Source of the DNA: Bacteroidaceae bacterium
Lineage (GTDB): Bacteria; Bacteroidota; Bacteroidia; Bacteroidales; Muribaculaceae
Reading direction: 5' to 3'
Length of the DNA stretch: 64,000 nucleotides
Assembly: GCA_021768245.1 (NCBI GenBank)
Contig: JAETNO010000002.1
Location: forward strand, 124,001 to 188,000
Positions 1 through 6,393 of the stretch are shown here, piece by piece (the stretch's first letter is position 1; each line of letters starts with the position of its first letter). A model generated the notes under the pieces. It worked only from the letters and a program-made list of their open reading frames with translations, searched no databases and was not told where the DNA came from. Position numbers and translations under genes: made by a program.

Positions 1-55
1 TTTCAATGGCTTTAAGTACCTCCGGTGTAAAACGAGAAAAGTCTATCCCCTGCAT
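1..55 (-). CDS. 5' end of an unknown protein cut by the left window edge
   Basis: On the minus strand an ATG at 53-55 opens a frame that stays open to the window edge (18 codons, beginning MQGIDFSRFTPEVLKAIE). It starts 31 nt after the stop of the E1-like gene, on the same strand, so it is probably the next gene of the ubiquitin-like conjugation operon. Too little is visible to name a family. The start is the first ATG after the E1 stop. There is no Shine-Dalgarno sequence, as expected in this phylum. Confidence 0.45.
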   Translation of the reverse strand, partial: MQGIDFSRFTPEVLKAIE

Positions 56-85
56 ATGTTTTTGGTTGGAATGAAGATTAGTTGT

Positions 86-1363
86 CTACTCGATTGGCGA
101 ATCGGTACCGGGAATATCATCGAGGTTAAGTCCTGAGAAATCGCCGGAACCCATCGCTTTTAATGATTCGAGATATGTTTCGTCAGTTGCCAGGGCTTCT
201 TTATGCCCGCATAGAGTACAGTTTTCATCTTTTGATATATTTATTCCATACCATTTCATGATGGTAGGCATACCGTCGGTATTATGGAAACTGCCCCAAT
301 TGGTGTACTGGCGTTCACGGCGATTGGCCCAGATATAGTAATTGGCTTGGAACTCATCCTCTAATGATGAAATGCCTGATTCTGTCCCACGTGACAGCTC
401 AACAAGAGCCAATTTTACCATCATATTGTTTATAGGCTCGATGTCTGCGCCGAGACCCACCTGGACAAATGCTTCCGCATCTTCGGCTGAAACGTAGGCG
501 GGAATATGCCCGGCCCTGCGTGCTGATGCTTCATTGGTGATTTCTTCGTCGCTCTGGTCATACCAGTCGCTTCCGAGCAAGCAGAAATAGCAAGGTTGTC
601 CCGGACGGTATATGAACACATCGCCACCTTCGGCTCTGGTGATAGCACGTCCGAATAGACCTACTTTCTTATGTTTCACGAGAAGTTCGGAGGTATGGAA
701 GCGAGAGGAGTTGTTGTCGGTGCAACACAATACTATATCAGCTTTCTTTATCTCATCCTCAAGGATATCAAGATTTTTGCTGACATCTATCGGTAGTTTA
801 TCGATAATGGCATAGGGATTCTTCCCTCTGATGCAATCGGCCACCGCATCTGTTTTCAGTCGTCCCAGGTCGTTGAGCGAACAGATGTGACGTGAGAGAT
901 TATGTAGTTCCACGCGGTCAAAATCAGCCAAGGCAAATTGACCTACACCGGCTTTTGCAAGTTCTACCGCTATAGGGGAGCCTCCGCTGCCAAGACCGAT
1001 TATCAACGCGCGTTTGTTGGAGAGGATGTCAAGCTCAATCAACCCCTTGTTGCGTTTGTAGAGGTTCTCACGGGAGGGGATTATGGTGACATCTGTTCCG
1101 TCCGCGCTGGCGGAACCGTCTGCGGCGATGTCAACCTTGACATCTGCATCCGGGAGGTGGCATCCATCCTCTTTGGCAAAGCTAACTTTAAGGGCCTTCC
1201 CAAACGAATGGTCCAAAGGAGAGAAGTGTAGGTGGGTCACTCCCTCGTTCTCCCATTGATAACCAAACCCATTCCGTGTCATGTCGGATGATGCGACAAA
1301 GTCACTTAGCTGTTCACCGTCAATATAATAAACAGGCTTTCCGAAATCTGATTCTGTAATCAT
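86..1363 (-). CDS. ThiF/E1-like ubiquitin-activating-type adenylyltransferase
   Basis: 425 aa. E1-like enzymes adenylate the C-terminus of a ubiquitin-like (or sulfur-carrier) protein and pass it on as a thioester. Visible: the nucleotide-binding GLGSGG at 123-128, ADFDRVELHNLSRH at 146-159 with the Asp and Arg expected around ATP, GRLKTDA at 168-174 with the conserved Lys, CCTDNNSSR at 213-221, and two CxxC pairs (C258/C261, C382/C385) that fit the ThiF/MoeB zinc site. Residues 1-110 form an extra N-terminal region I do not recognise. The gene overlaps the preceding 63-aa ORF by 4 bp (ATGA), which indicates translational coupling, and lies downstream of E2-like and JAMM genes. That context argues for a conjugation system rather than thiamine or molybdopterin synthesis. 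Which Cys, if any, forms the thioester cannot be decided by eye. Confidence 0.88.
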   Translation of the reverse strand: MITESDFGKPVYYIDGEQLSDFVASSDMTRNGFGYQWENEGVTHLHFSPLDHSFGKALKVSFAKEDGCHLPDADVKVDIAADGSASADGTDVTIIPSRENLYKRNKGLIELDILSNKRALIIGLGSGGSPIAVELAKAGVGQFALADFDRVELHNLSRHICSLNDLGRLKTDAVADCIRGKNPYAIIDKLPIDVSKNLDILEDEIKKADIVLCCTDNNSSRFHTSELLVKHKKVGLFGRAITRAEGGDVFIYRPGQPCYFCLLGSDWYDQSDEEITNEASARRAGHIPAYVSAEDAEAFVQVGLGADIEPINNMMVKLALVELSRGTESGISSLEDEFQANYYIWANRRERQYTNWGSFHNTDGMPTIMKWYGINISKDENCTLCGHKEALATDETYLESLKAMGSGDFSGLNLDDIPGTDSPIE

Positions 1364-1551
1364 GCTGAATAGAAAGGTCTTTTTGATACGTCATTCACTA
1401 CACTCTGAGTGTCATTAGCCTGCTCATAGCTGTTTAGTTCAATGAATGTCATTGAGTTTTTATCCCACACGACTTTTTTGCCGTTGGTGTTTCCTTCCTG
1501 CTGCTTGCGCATTGCGTCGGAGAGCTGGTCGAGATTTAGTTCTTGTGCCAT
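1360..1551 (-). CDS. Small protein of the conjugation operon (paralogue 3)
   Basis: 63 aa, function unknown. The first residues, MAQELNLDQLSDAMRKQ, nearly repeat those of the 89-aa protein encoded just upstream. The middle, KKVVWDKNSMTFIEL (25-39), matches KLIWDKDKMEFVEL in the 59-aa ORF two genes upstream. It therefore looks like a shuffled member of a small family that is specific to this operon. The stop codon overlaps the E1 start by 4 bp. No C-terminal Gly-Gly is present (it ends FYSA), so it is not an obvious ubiquitin-like modifier. It could be an adaptor, a substrate or a processed modifier; no choice is supported. Confidence 0.7.
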   Translation of the reverse strand: MAQELNLDQLSDAMRKQQEGNTNGKKVVWDKNSMTFIELNSYEQANDTQSVVNDVSKRPFYSA

Positions 1552-1573
1552 ATTTAATTGTTTATTTTATTTG

Positions 1574-1843
1574 TTATCTGCCATATTTCCTGACAACTGA
1601 ATTGTTATATTCTTCGATGGCATTACGAAGCAGTTCTTCATCAAATTTTATCTCTTCATTGAGACTCCATCCTTGCCGAATTTCGTTGTTGTATTTCTCT
1701 ATTGCTAACATGAGATTACAAAAATCTATGCTTAATGGATGAATGGAGGGGCGATCGTAGACCGTCGGATCCCATCTAAGACATGGATGTCGCTGATTGC
1801 GCATAGCTTCTGCGAGCTGGTCAAGATTTAGTTCTTGTGCCAT
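1574..1843 (-). CDS. Small protein of the conjugation operon (paralogue 2)
   Basis: 89 aa, function unknown. Residues 1-17 (MAQELNLDQLAEAMRNQ) are almost identical to the start of the 63-aa protein that follows 22 bp downstream. The rest differs and is mostly helical and acidic/Asn-rich (EEIKFDEELLRNAIEEYNN). It ends VRKYGR, without Gly-Gly. A conserved head joined to different tails suggests recent duplication and domain shuffling, or a shared N-terminal recognition tag. It is co-directional with the E2-like gene upstream and the E1-like gene downstream. It shows no membrane segment, signal peptide or metal motif. Confidence 0.7.
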   Translation of the reverse strand: MAQELNLDQLAEAMRNQRHPCLRWDPTVYDRPSIHPLSIDFCNLMLAIEKYNNEIRQGWSLNEEIKFDEELLRNAIEEYNNSVVRKYGR

Positions 1844-1904
1844 ATGCTTTTATTTTGTATTGCTGTTTTTTATATTGATATTTGCTTTAATGATATGCAT
1901 GTAT

Positions 1905-2084
1905 TCAATAATATGTCCCTGATGATTTTGCTTTTAAAAATTCAAAGAGTTGCCTCTGTCGTGCTTCTTCTTTCAGTCGCTCTTTCAATTCTTCGGTCAG
2001 TTCTACAAATTCCATTTTATCTTTGTCCCATATTAGTTTGGCATTTTCCAAATAAGACTCGTCATAGTTAGTTCCGTTTTCCAT
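1905..2084 (-). CDS. Short 59-aa protein of the conjugation operon (paralogue 1)
   Basis: A 60-codon frame with ATG at 2082-2084 and TGA at 1905-1907. The product begins MENGTNYDESYLENAK, continues KLIWDKDKMEFVEL (16-29), then a charged helix ELKERLKEEARQRQLFEFLKAK, and ends SSGTYY. The WDKxxMxFxEL core is shared with the 63-aa ORF of the same operon, which supports that this very short frame is coding. It lies between the E2-like gene (stop at 2166) and the 89-aa ORF. Function unknown. No Gly-Gly end. Confidence 0.65.
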   Translation of the reverse strand: MENGTNYDESYLENAKLIWDKDKMEFVELTEELKERLKEEARQRQLFEFLKAKSSGTYY

Positions 2085-2165
2085 ATCAGAATGTCGGGTA
2101 TTTTTCGTTTACCAAATTATTGTAATCCGTTACTGAAAGATTCAAAATTAATCATTATATACAAT

Positions 2166-2621
2166 TTATCCTATTGTGGAGCCGTCTGAACCCATGTGCT
2201 TGAGGTAATACTCCATGTCATTGCCGGTCCGGAGAGTCTGCTCGTAGATATTTAGCCAAAGCACGCAGCGGACGTACACCATCCAGAGAGACATGTCCGG
2301 TTTCCATGCATCGGGGTGATAGTGACAGATCTGCGTCCAGCCGTATGAGGGATGTGAGGGAAGGGTATGGTTTGTGGTGCTTCCTCCTGTCATCGGTCTG
2401 CCTTGACGGTCGCGCAGAGTGCACTCCACATAGGCATTCGGCTTCTGATTGGGATAGCCGGCTAATTCGATACGGAGTACATATATTTGACCGCTATTCG
2501 TCTTGGCTGCAATTCGCAGATATGGTTTTGAGGTGTTCAGGTCTCCAAATGCAAAAGACTGTGTCCCACCCATATAATGACTGATTACTTGTTCTTCAAG
2601 TTGCTTACGCTGATAGTCCAT
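2166..2621 (-). CDS. E2-like (UBC-fold) ubiquitin-conjugating protein
   Basis: 151 aa. E2 enzymes receive the modifier from E1 on a Cys and transfer it to targets. The layout follows the UBC fold: an N-terminal helix (1-16), strands up to a YPNQKP turn at 56-61 (the usual YPxxxP of E2s), then His90-Pro91, and ICHYHPDAWKPDMSLW at 98-113, where Cys99 takes the place of the catalytic Cys and W-x-P-x-x-S-L matches the W-x-P-x-x-T-L of E2s. A helix (114-130) closes the fold. It starts 7 bp after the JAMM gene stop, so the two are almost certainly co-transcribed. Its residues 7-66 also resemble residues 370-430 of that JAMM protein. Family assignment is by motif order, not overall identity. Confidence 0.75.
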   Translation of the reverse strand: MDYQRKQLEEQVISHYMGGTQSFAFGDLNTSKPYLRIAAKTNSGQIYVLRIELAGYPNQKPNAYVECTLRDRQGRPMTGGSTTNHTLPSHPSYGWTQICHYHPDAWKPDMSLWMVYVRCVLWLNIYEQTLRTGNDMEYYLKHMGSDGSTIG

Positions 2622-2628
2622 AGGTCTA

Positions 2629-4224
2629 TTATTTTTGTTCGTTTATTTTTTCAGATATTTTTTTTATTAAATTACTCAATATTGGACCGTCTTCAAGCAG
2701 TGGATTCAGATAGTCTCTGACATCGCGCCACTCTTTGTGCGCTAAATCATTGTAATGTACAATTAAACAGGCGATGATGTAGGCCTTGAATATTGAGGTT
2801 TCTTTAGTCCAGTCAAGCATCTTTGAGTAAAATACATCGGCACCGTCAAATAAATCTGATAGTCGTTTATATTTTATCTCAGAGATATGTTTCGGCAGGG
2901 TAGGTTTGGGAGAATCATCTTCGTAATAATATCCGACTTGAATTTCAGGTTCGGCGTTGGGGAAGTCGGGTGATGCGGTAATACGGATCACACATTGTTT
3001 CCCTTTGGTAAAAGGATATGCCATGATGCTCACGACTGCGGATTCGGTGATACTGCTCCATACGAAAGCTGCATCATGGAAGTAATATGAAAGTATTTGG
3101 TTCTCAAGCGCAAGTCGTTCGGTACGAGTTTTTTCGTTAATAGACTTTTTCTTTTCCGGTTCTTGTCTTGGAACATCAAAAACTTCCTCGTTTGATATTT
3201 GTGGTTCAGTGATTGGATCCTTAATTACATTTGGGAGTGAAGTAGATATCCATCGACCGAATGTGGCTGTCAAAGACTCTTCACCAATCGCCCAATTATT
3301 ACCACATGATAGGTTATCCACTCCGGAAGAAGATAAAACCGGACTTTTTGTCGGGAATCCATATGGCAGTTTTATCGACACTCCGCGTTCCGTCAATGAA
3401 ATCAATGGCTCACCACTATCAAGAATCTCTGCTTTTACAGTAATATGCGGATACATTGATTGCACCATTGAAACGAATGTTTTCATGGTCTCAACATTTT
3501 CAGCTTGCTCTGTCAACCAGTGTATTCTATGCGGGGATGTTTCCTGAGGGATGTTTTTCAGAGTCCTGAGCTCCCCGTGCGAAGCACTCTTGGTCATGGG
3601 ATGAATCAGTATGCCATTCAACTCTCTGTCGACAATCTCTCTGAATGGGCTGTCGATATCTACAACATCCCATATCGCCTGCGAGTATTCCCGTGGAGTA
3701 TTTTCATGGAAATTGAATGGATTTACTGTCGTATGGGTACGGGTGCAATTTCCAATACAAAGCAACAATCTTGGGAAACCGGGTTGGCCGACTCCGTATT
3801 GCATTGTATTGACATCTCCTCCACTGGGATGAGCGAGGCCAAGTTGGTGGTGAGAGTGCCATTCGCCAATATGCTGGAGTCTGAATTTCCTGTAGAGTTC
3901 ATTGCCGACCAATTGCAAATATCGCTGGTCTTGTACAAACGATGTGGGATTATGCTGCGCATTTCTTCCCGGCCCAATTACATACATCACAACCGGAACA
4001 CCAGTCGAAGTCCAATATCCAAATATCTGTCCTCCGGTCTCGATGTCCGGATAGTCAAGGATACATCTTGAAATGAAATCGAGTTCGCTTTGGTATATGA
4101 TGGCTTTTTGCGATGGCCGGTCCGGATTTTCGCAAACATTATATGGTGGAGGCGTTTTCGGTTGGGGCCGATGGTTTTTGCCGGGCTCTCGGTTTGATTT
4201 TTTGAATGGGTTGAATAAATCCAT
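2629..4224 (-). CDS. JAMM/MPN isopeptidase-like protein fused to two E2-like folds
   Basis: 531 aa. The N-terminal part (about 42-185) is a JAB/JAMM metalloprotease domain: Glu62 in ETGGQIFG, then the zinc motif H123-S-H125 with S134-x-x-D137. JAMM enzymes cleave ubiquitin-like proteins from targets or trim precursors. The middle (about 240-332) has a UBC/RWD-like order: helix, strands, PYGFPTKSP at 287-295, Cys307, W311, ESL, helix. The C-terminal part (370-492) resembles the neighbouring stand-alone E2, including FPNAEP (421-426) and DWTKETSIFKAY (471-482), but has no Cys at the catalytic position, so it looks like a pseudo-E2. The gene is first in the operon. The antisense frames inside it are shadows. 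Confidence 0.82.
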   Translation of the reverse strand: MDLFNPFKKSNREPGKNHRPQPKTPPPYNVCENPDRPSQKAIIYQSELDFISRCILDYPDIETGGQIFGYWTSTGVPVVMYVIGPGRNAQHNPTSFVQDQRYLQLVGNELYRKFRLQHIGEWHSHHQLGLAHPSGGDVNTMQYGVGQPGFPRLLLCIGNCTRTHTTVNPFNFHENTPREYSQAIWDVVDIDSPFREIVDRELNGILIHPMTKSASHGELRTLKNIPQETSPHRIHWLTEQAENVETMKTFVSMVQSMYPHITVKAEILDSGEPLISLTERGVSIKLPYGFPTKSPVLSSSGVDNLSCGNNWAIGEESLTATFGRWISTSLPNVIKDPITEPQISNEEVFDVPRQEPEKKKSINEKTRTERLALENQILSYYFHDAAFVWSSITESAVVSIMAYPFTKGKQCVIRITASPDFPNAEPEIQVGYYYEDDSPKPTLPKHISEIKYKRLSDLFDGADVFYSKMLDWTKETSIFKAYIIACLIVHYNDLAHKEWRDVRDYLNPLLEDGPILSNLIKKISEKINEQK

Positions 4225-4258
4225 CTGATTTGAAATTTGTGATAATGGAGATTGTATT

Positions 4259-4277
4259 ATCTCTTGGGGAGAGATAT
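4259..4277. repeat. 19-bp palindromic element, left copy of an inverted pair
   Basis: ATCTCTTGGGGAGAGATAT on the plus strand. It is itself a dyad (ATCTCT / AGAGAT around TGGGG) and it recurs in perfect inverted orientation at 4431-4449. This copy lies 35 nt before the JAMM start codon, inside the likely 5' untranslated region of the operon, so an operator or RNA hairpin role is plausible. Confidence 0.75.
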
Positions 4278-4430
4278 TATGGCAGAAAATAGTCCTGATA
4301 CATAAGCATTTATCAATGATTATTCATATTTTTGCTAAACAATTTTGAAATAATGAACAGATATTCATATAAAAATTTTCAGCAAAAACCATCAATTCCA
4401 AATATTTTATATAACTTTGTGATTAATCAG

Positions 4431-4449
4431 ATATCTCTCCCCAAGAGAT
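4431..4449. repeat. 19-bp palindromic element, right copy of an inverted pair
   Basis: ATATCTCTCCCCAAGAGAT, the exact reverse complement of 4259-4277, 153 bp away. It is followed within 55 bp by the 3' end of the integrase gene and preceded by a -7-like TAACTTTG at 4413-4420 on the plus strand. Apart from the two arms, the 277-bp gap between integrase and JAMM gene is AT-rich and shows no gene. Confidence 0.75.
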
Positions 4450-4501
4450 TTGGATTTTTGTATGATAGCTATGCCTCAGATTCAAAACGGATTCAGAGGC
4501 T

Positions 4502-5764
4502 TTATTCCAGGCTTTTAAGTATTATGGTGTTTGCCTTGTCGATTACTGAGGTATCGAGGCTTGCGAGATAGATTCGGGTGGTGGTTTCGGAATCGTGTCC
4601 CATCCCTTCGCTTATGACGGAAAGGGGGATGCCGTTGACTTTGGCTGCCGATGCCCAGCTGTGGCGTGCCACATACATTGTCAGACGGAAGTCGATATCA
4701 AGTCGCATGGCTATTCGATTGAGGTTGTGATTGATGTTGTAGCTCATGTTGCGATATGTGCATCTTTCGTCGGCATCTGATGTCCTGATTATAGGCAAAA
4801 GGAAATCACTTTGGTTTTCATGGTATTTGCCGAGGATTTCCTGCATTTCTTCCGTCCATTTGATTGTCAGCTGCTGGCCTGTTTTGCGGCGGCGGTAGGT
4901 GATATGGCCGTCTCTTAGATTAGATTTTTTCAGGTAGGCCATGTCGATGAAACTCATGCCTCTCAGATAGAAGCTCATCATGAACATGTCGCGCGCGAAG
5001 TCAAGTCCATGGGACTGTGACAGATTCATCATCTTGATTTTCCTGATTATTTTCAGGGGTAATGCCCGTTTCACGGTTTTGTCTATGCCGGTATATACGT
5101 GTCTGAAAGGCTTTTGGTCTTCGATTATCCCTTCTTCGACCGCGCGGTTATAGACCGCGCGTATGATACGGTTGTAGAATGATATCGTGTTGGATGTGAT
5201 GCCTCTCCTGCGGTTCCATGCTTCATATGCTTCCATTATTTCCGACGTCAGGCAGTCAAGCATTATATCATTGGGCGCGTTGTGGGAGATTATGGATGAT
5301 TGGCATGCGAGGAATTTCCTGAAATTGCTGAGTGTGGCGGAGTAGGTTTCCGATGTCCTTATCCTTCCGTTCCGCCGGAGTTTATAGATAAGCTTTTTCA
5401 TGAAGCTGAACAGTGAATATTCATCCATATAACGGGTGAAAGTCACTATTATATCATCTACGGTATATGGCTGGCCTATTGCTTCAAGTTGAAGGCATAT
5501 CCTTTTAAGCCGGTTGATGTCATGCATTGCCCCGTTACGGATTGACAGGGTTGATGCCCTGCGTCCGTTTCTGTCCTGCACTATGATTGCGGAATGTTTG
5601 CCGTCCCATTCATCGGGAAATATCCTGTAGCCGGAGATAAGTTGCCGCATTTTCCGGTCATGGATAATCTGGTAGTAGAGTGTCCCCTCATGGTCCGCGA
5701 CTGCCGAGGGACGGAAATTAAGTTTTATCGAAGTCATTTGGCTTAGTTTAAAAGATTTTTCCAT
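4502..5764 (-). CDS. Tyrosine recombinase (Bacteroidales-type integrase)
   Basis: 420 aa. Tyrosine recombinases integrate and excise mobile elements. Residues 10-90 fit the arm-type DNA-binding region of Bacteroidales integrases, 100-220 the SAM-like core-binding domain, and 235-410 the catalytic domain. Catalytic residues visible: Arg268 in YLRGMSFIDMAYL, Arg367-His368 in YVARHSW, His390 in GMGHDSETTTRIY, and nucleophile Tyr399. The first His of the usual HxxR box is replaced by Tyr364, which is common in this subfamily. It is on the same strand as and upstream of the JAMM/E2/E1 module, which suggests the module rides on an integrated element. No attachment-site duplication can be shown because the left end is outside the window. 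Confidence 0.93.
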   Translation of the reverse strand: MEKSFKLSQMTSIKLNFRPSAVADHEGTLYYQIIHDRKMRQLISGYRIFPDEWDGKHSAIIVQDRNGRRASTLSIRNGAMHDINRLKRICLQLEAIGQPYTVDDIIVTFTRYMDEYSLFSFMKKLIYKLRRNGRIRTSETYSATLSNFRKFLACQSSIISHNAPNDIMLDCLTSEIMEAYEAWNRRRGITSNTISFYNRIIRAVYNRAVEEGIIEDQKPFRHVYTGIDKTVKRALPLKIIRKIKMMNLSQSHGLDFARDMFMMSFYLRGMSFIDMAYLKKSNLRDGHITYRRRKTGQQLTIKWTEEMQEILGKYHENQSDFLLPIIRTSDADERCTYRNMSYNINHNLNRIAMRLDIDFRLTMYVARHSWASAAKVNGIPLSVISEGMGHDSETTTRIYLASLDTSVIDKANTIILKSLE

Positions 5765-5869
5765 CTAATATAAAAAGCCGTCTAATAACTCCTAAATATC
5801 CTCCGGATGTTTTTCATGTTTATTGTGGATTGTGTTCATAATCGCAGTCGAGGCGGGGGTGGGGGACAG

Positions 5870-5877
5870 TAAATTTG
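5870..5877 (+). promoter_or_regulatory. -7 promoter element (TAAATTTG) for the 161-aa gene
   Basis: TAAATTTG matches the Bacteroidota -7 consensus TAnnTTTG, about 30 nt before the ATG at 5908. A G-rich run (5854-5866) lies just upstream and no good -33 TTTG is present, so this is a partial match. Confidence 0.4.
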
Positions 5878-5907
5878 CGGGTAGTTTAAATCTTATGGAA
5901 CAAGCTT

Positions 5908-6393
5908 ATGAAAACGACTGACGATTGCAAGTCCGGGAAGAGAAAGAAAGAGCCGTGGCTGATGCCGGTGACGAAGGCTTTTTATGAAAAGATTCGTCTG
6001 AAAGGGGAGTATGCCGTGCGCAAGCTCGGATGCGGCTCCAGTGCTATATGCAACCTGATGAAGGTTATTGACGCTTATCTGCTTCAGGGCAAGGAGCCTC
6101 ATTATGGGGAATGGGAATGGATTCTCTCCTTTTTCTATTCAGTCCAGTCTGATATAGATGCGGCTATAGAGCGCAGGCGCCGTTGCCGTGAACGCGCTGC
6201 CGAGCGCAAGGCGCGCAAGGAGGCTGCCATCGCTGAGGCGCAGGCCAAGGAGGTGGCTGAAAACGAGGCCGTGGAGCCGGAAACTGTTGTGGAAAATTTC
6301 TCCCGTCCCTCCGGGATAGCTGATACTGACTCCGGGATTCCGATACGTGATTCCCTGGATGCCGCCTTGACTAACGGGCGAGGGAAAGGTTGA
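5908..6393 (+). CDS. Hypothetical basic protein with a charged coiled coil
   Basis: 161 aa, family not recognised. Residues 1-80 are basic and probably globular (GKRKKEPWLMPVTKAFYEKIR near the start, then GCGSSAICNLMKVIDAYLLQGK). Residues 90-125 are very rich in Arg/Glu/Ala (RRRRCRERAAERKARKEAA) and should form a long helix or coiled coil. The C-terminus looks disordered. No signal peptide or membrane segment. It is divergent from the integrase and convergent with sprA; its last 23 bp overlap the sprA 3' end. That overlap and the mobile-element flank leave open whether it belongs to the element or to the chromosome. Confidence 0.65.
   Translation: MKTTDDCKSGKRKKEPWLMPVTKAFYEKIRLKGEYAVRKLGCGSSAICNLMKVIDAYLLQGKEPHYGEWEWILSFFYSVQSDIDAAIERRRRCRERAAERKARKEAAIAEAQAKEVAENEAVEPETVVENFSRPSGIADTDSGIPIRDSLDAALTNGRGKG

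Noticed and set aside
2166..2621. C-terminal Gly of the 151-aa protein as a Ubl tail
   Set aside because: It ends GSTIG, but the fold order (YPxxxP, HP, Cys, WxPxxSL) fits E2 and not a beta-grasp modifier.
3505..4071. 188-codon plus-strand frame inside the JAMM gene
   Set aside because: Antisense to the JAMM catalytic region, which has all metal-site residues in the minus frame.
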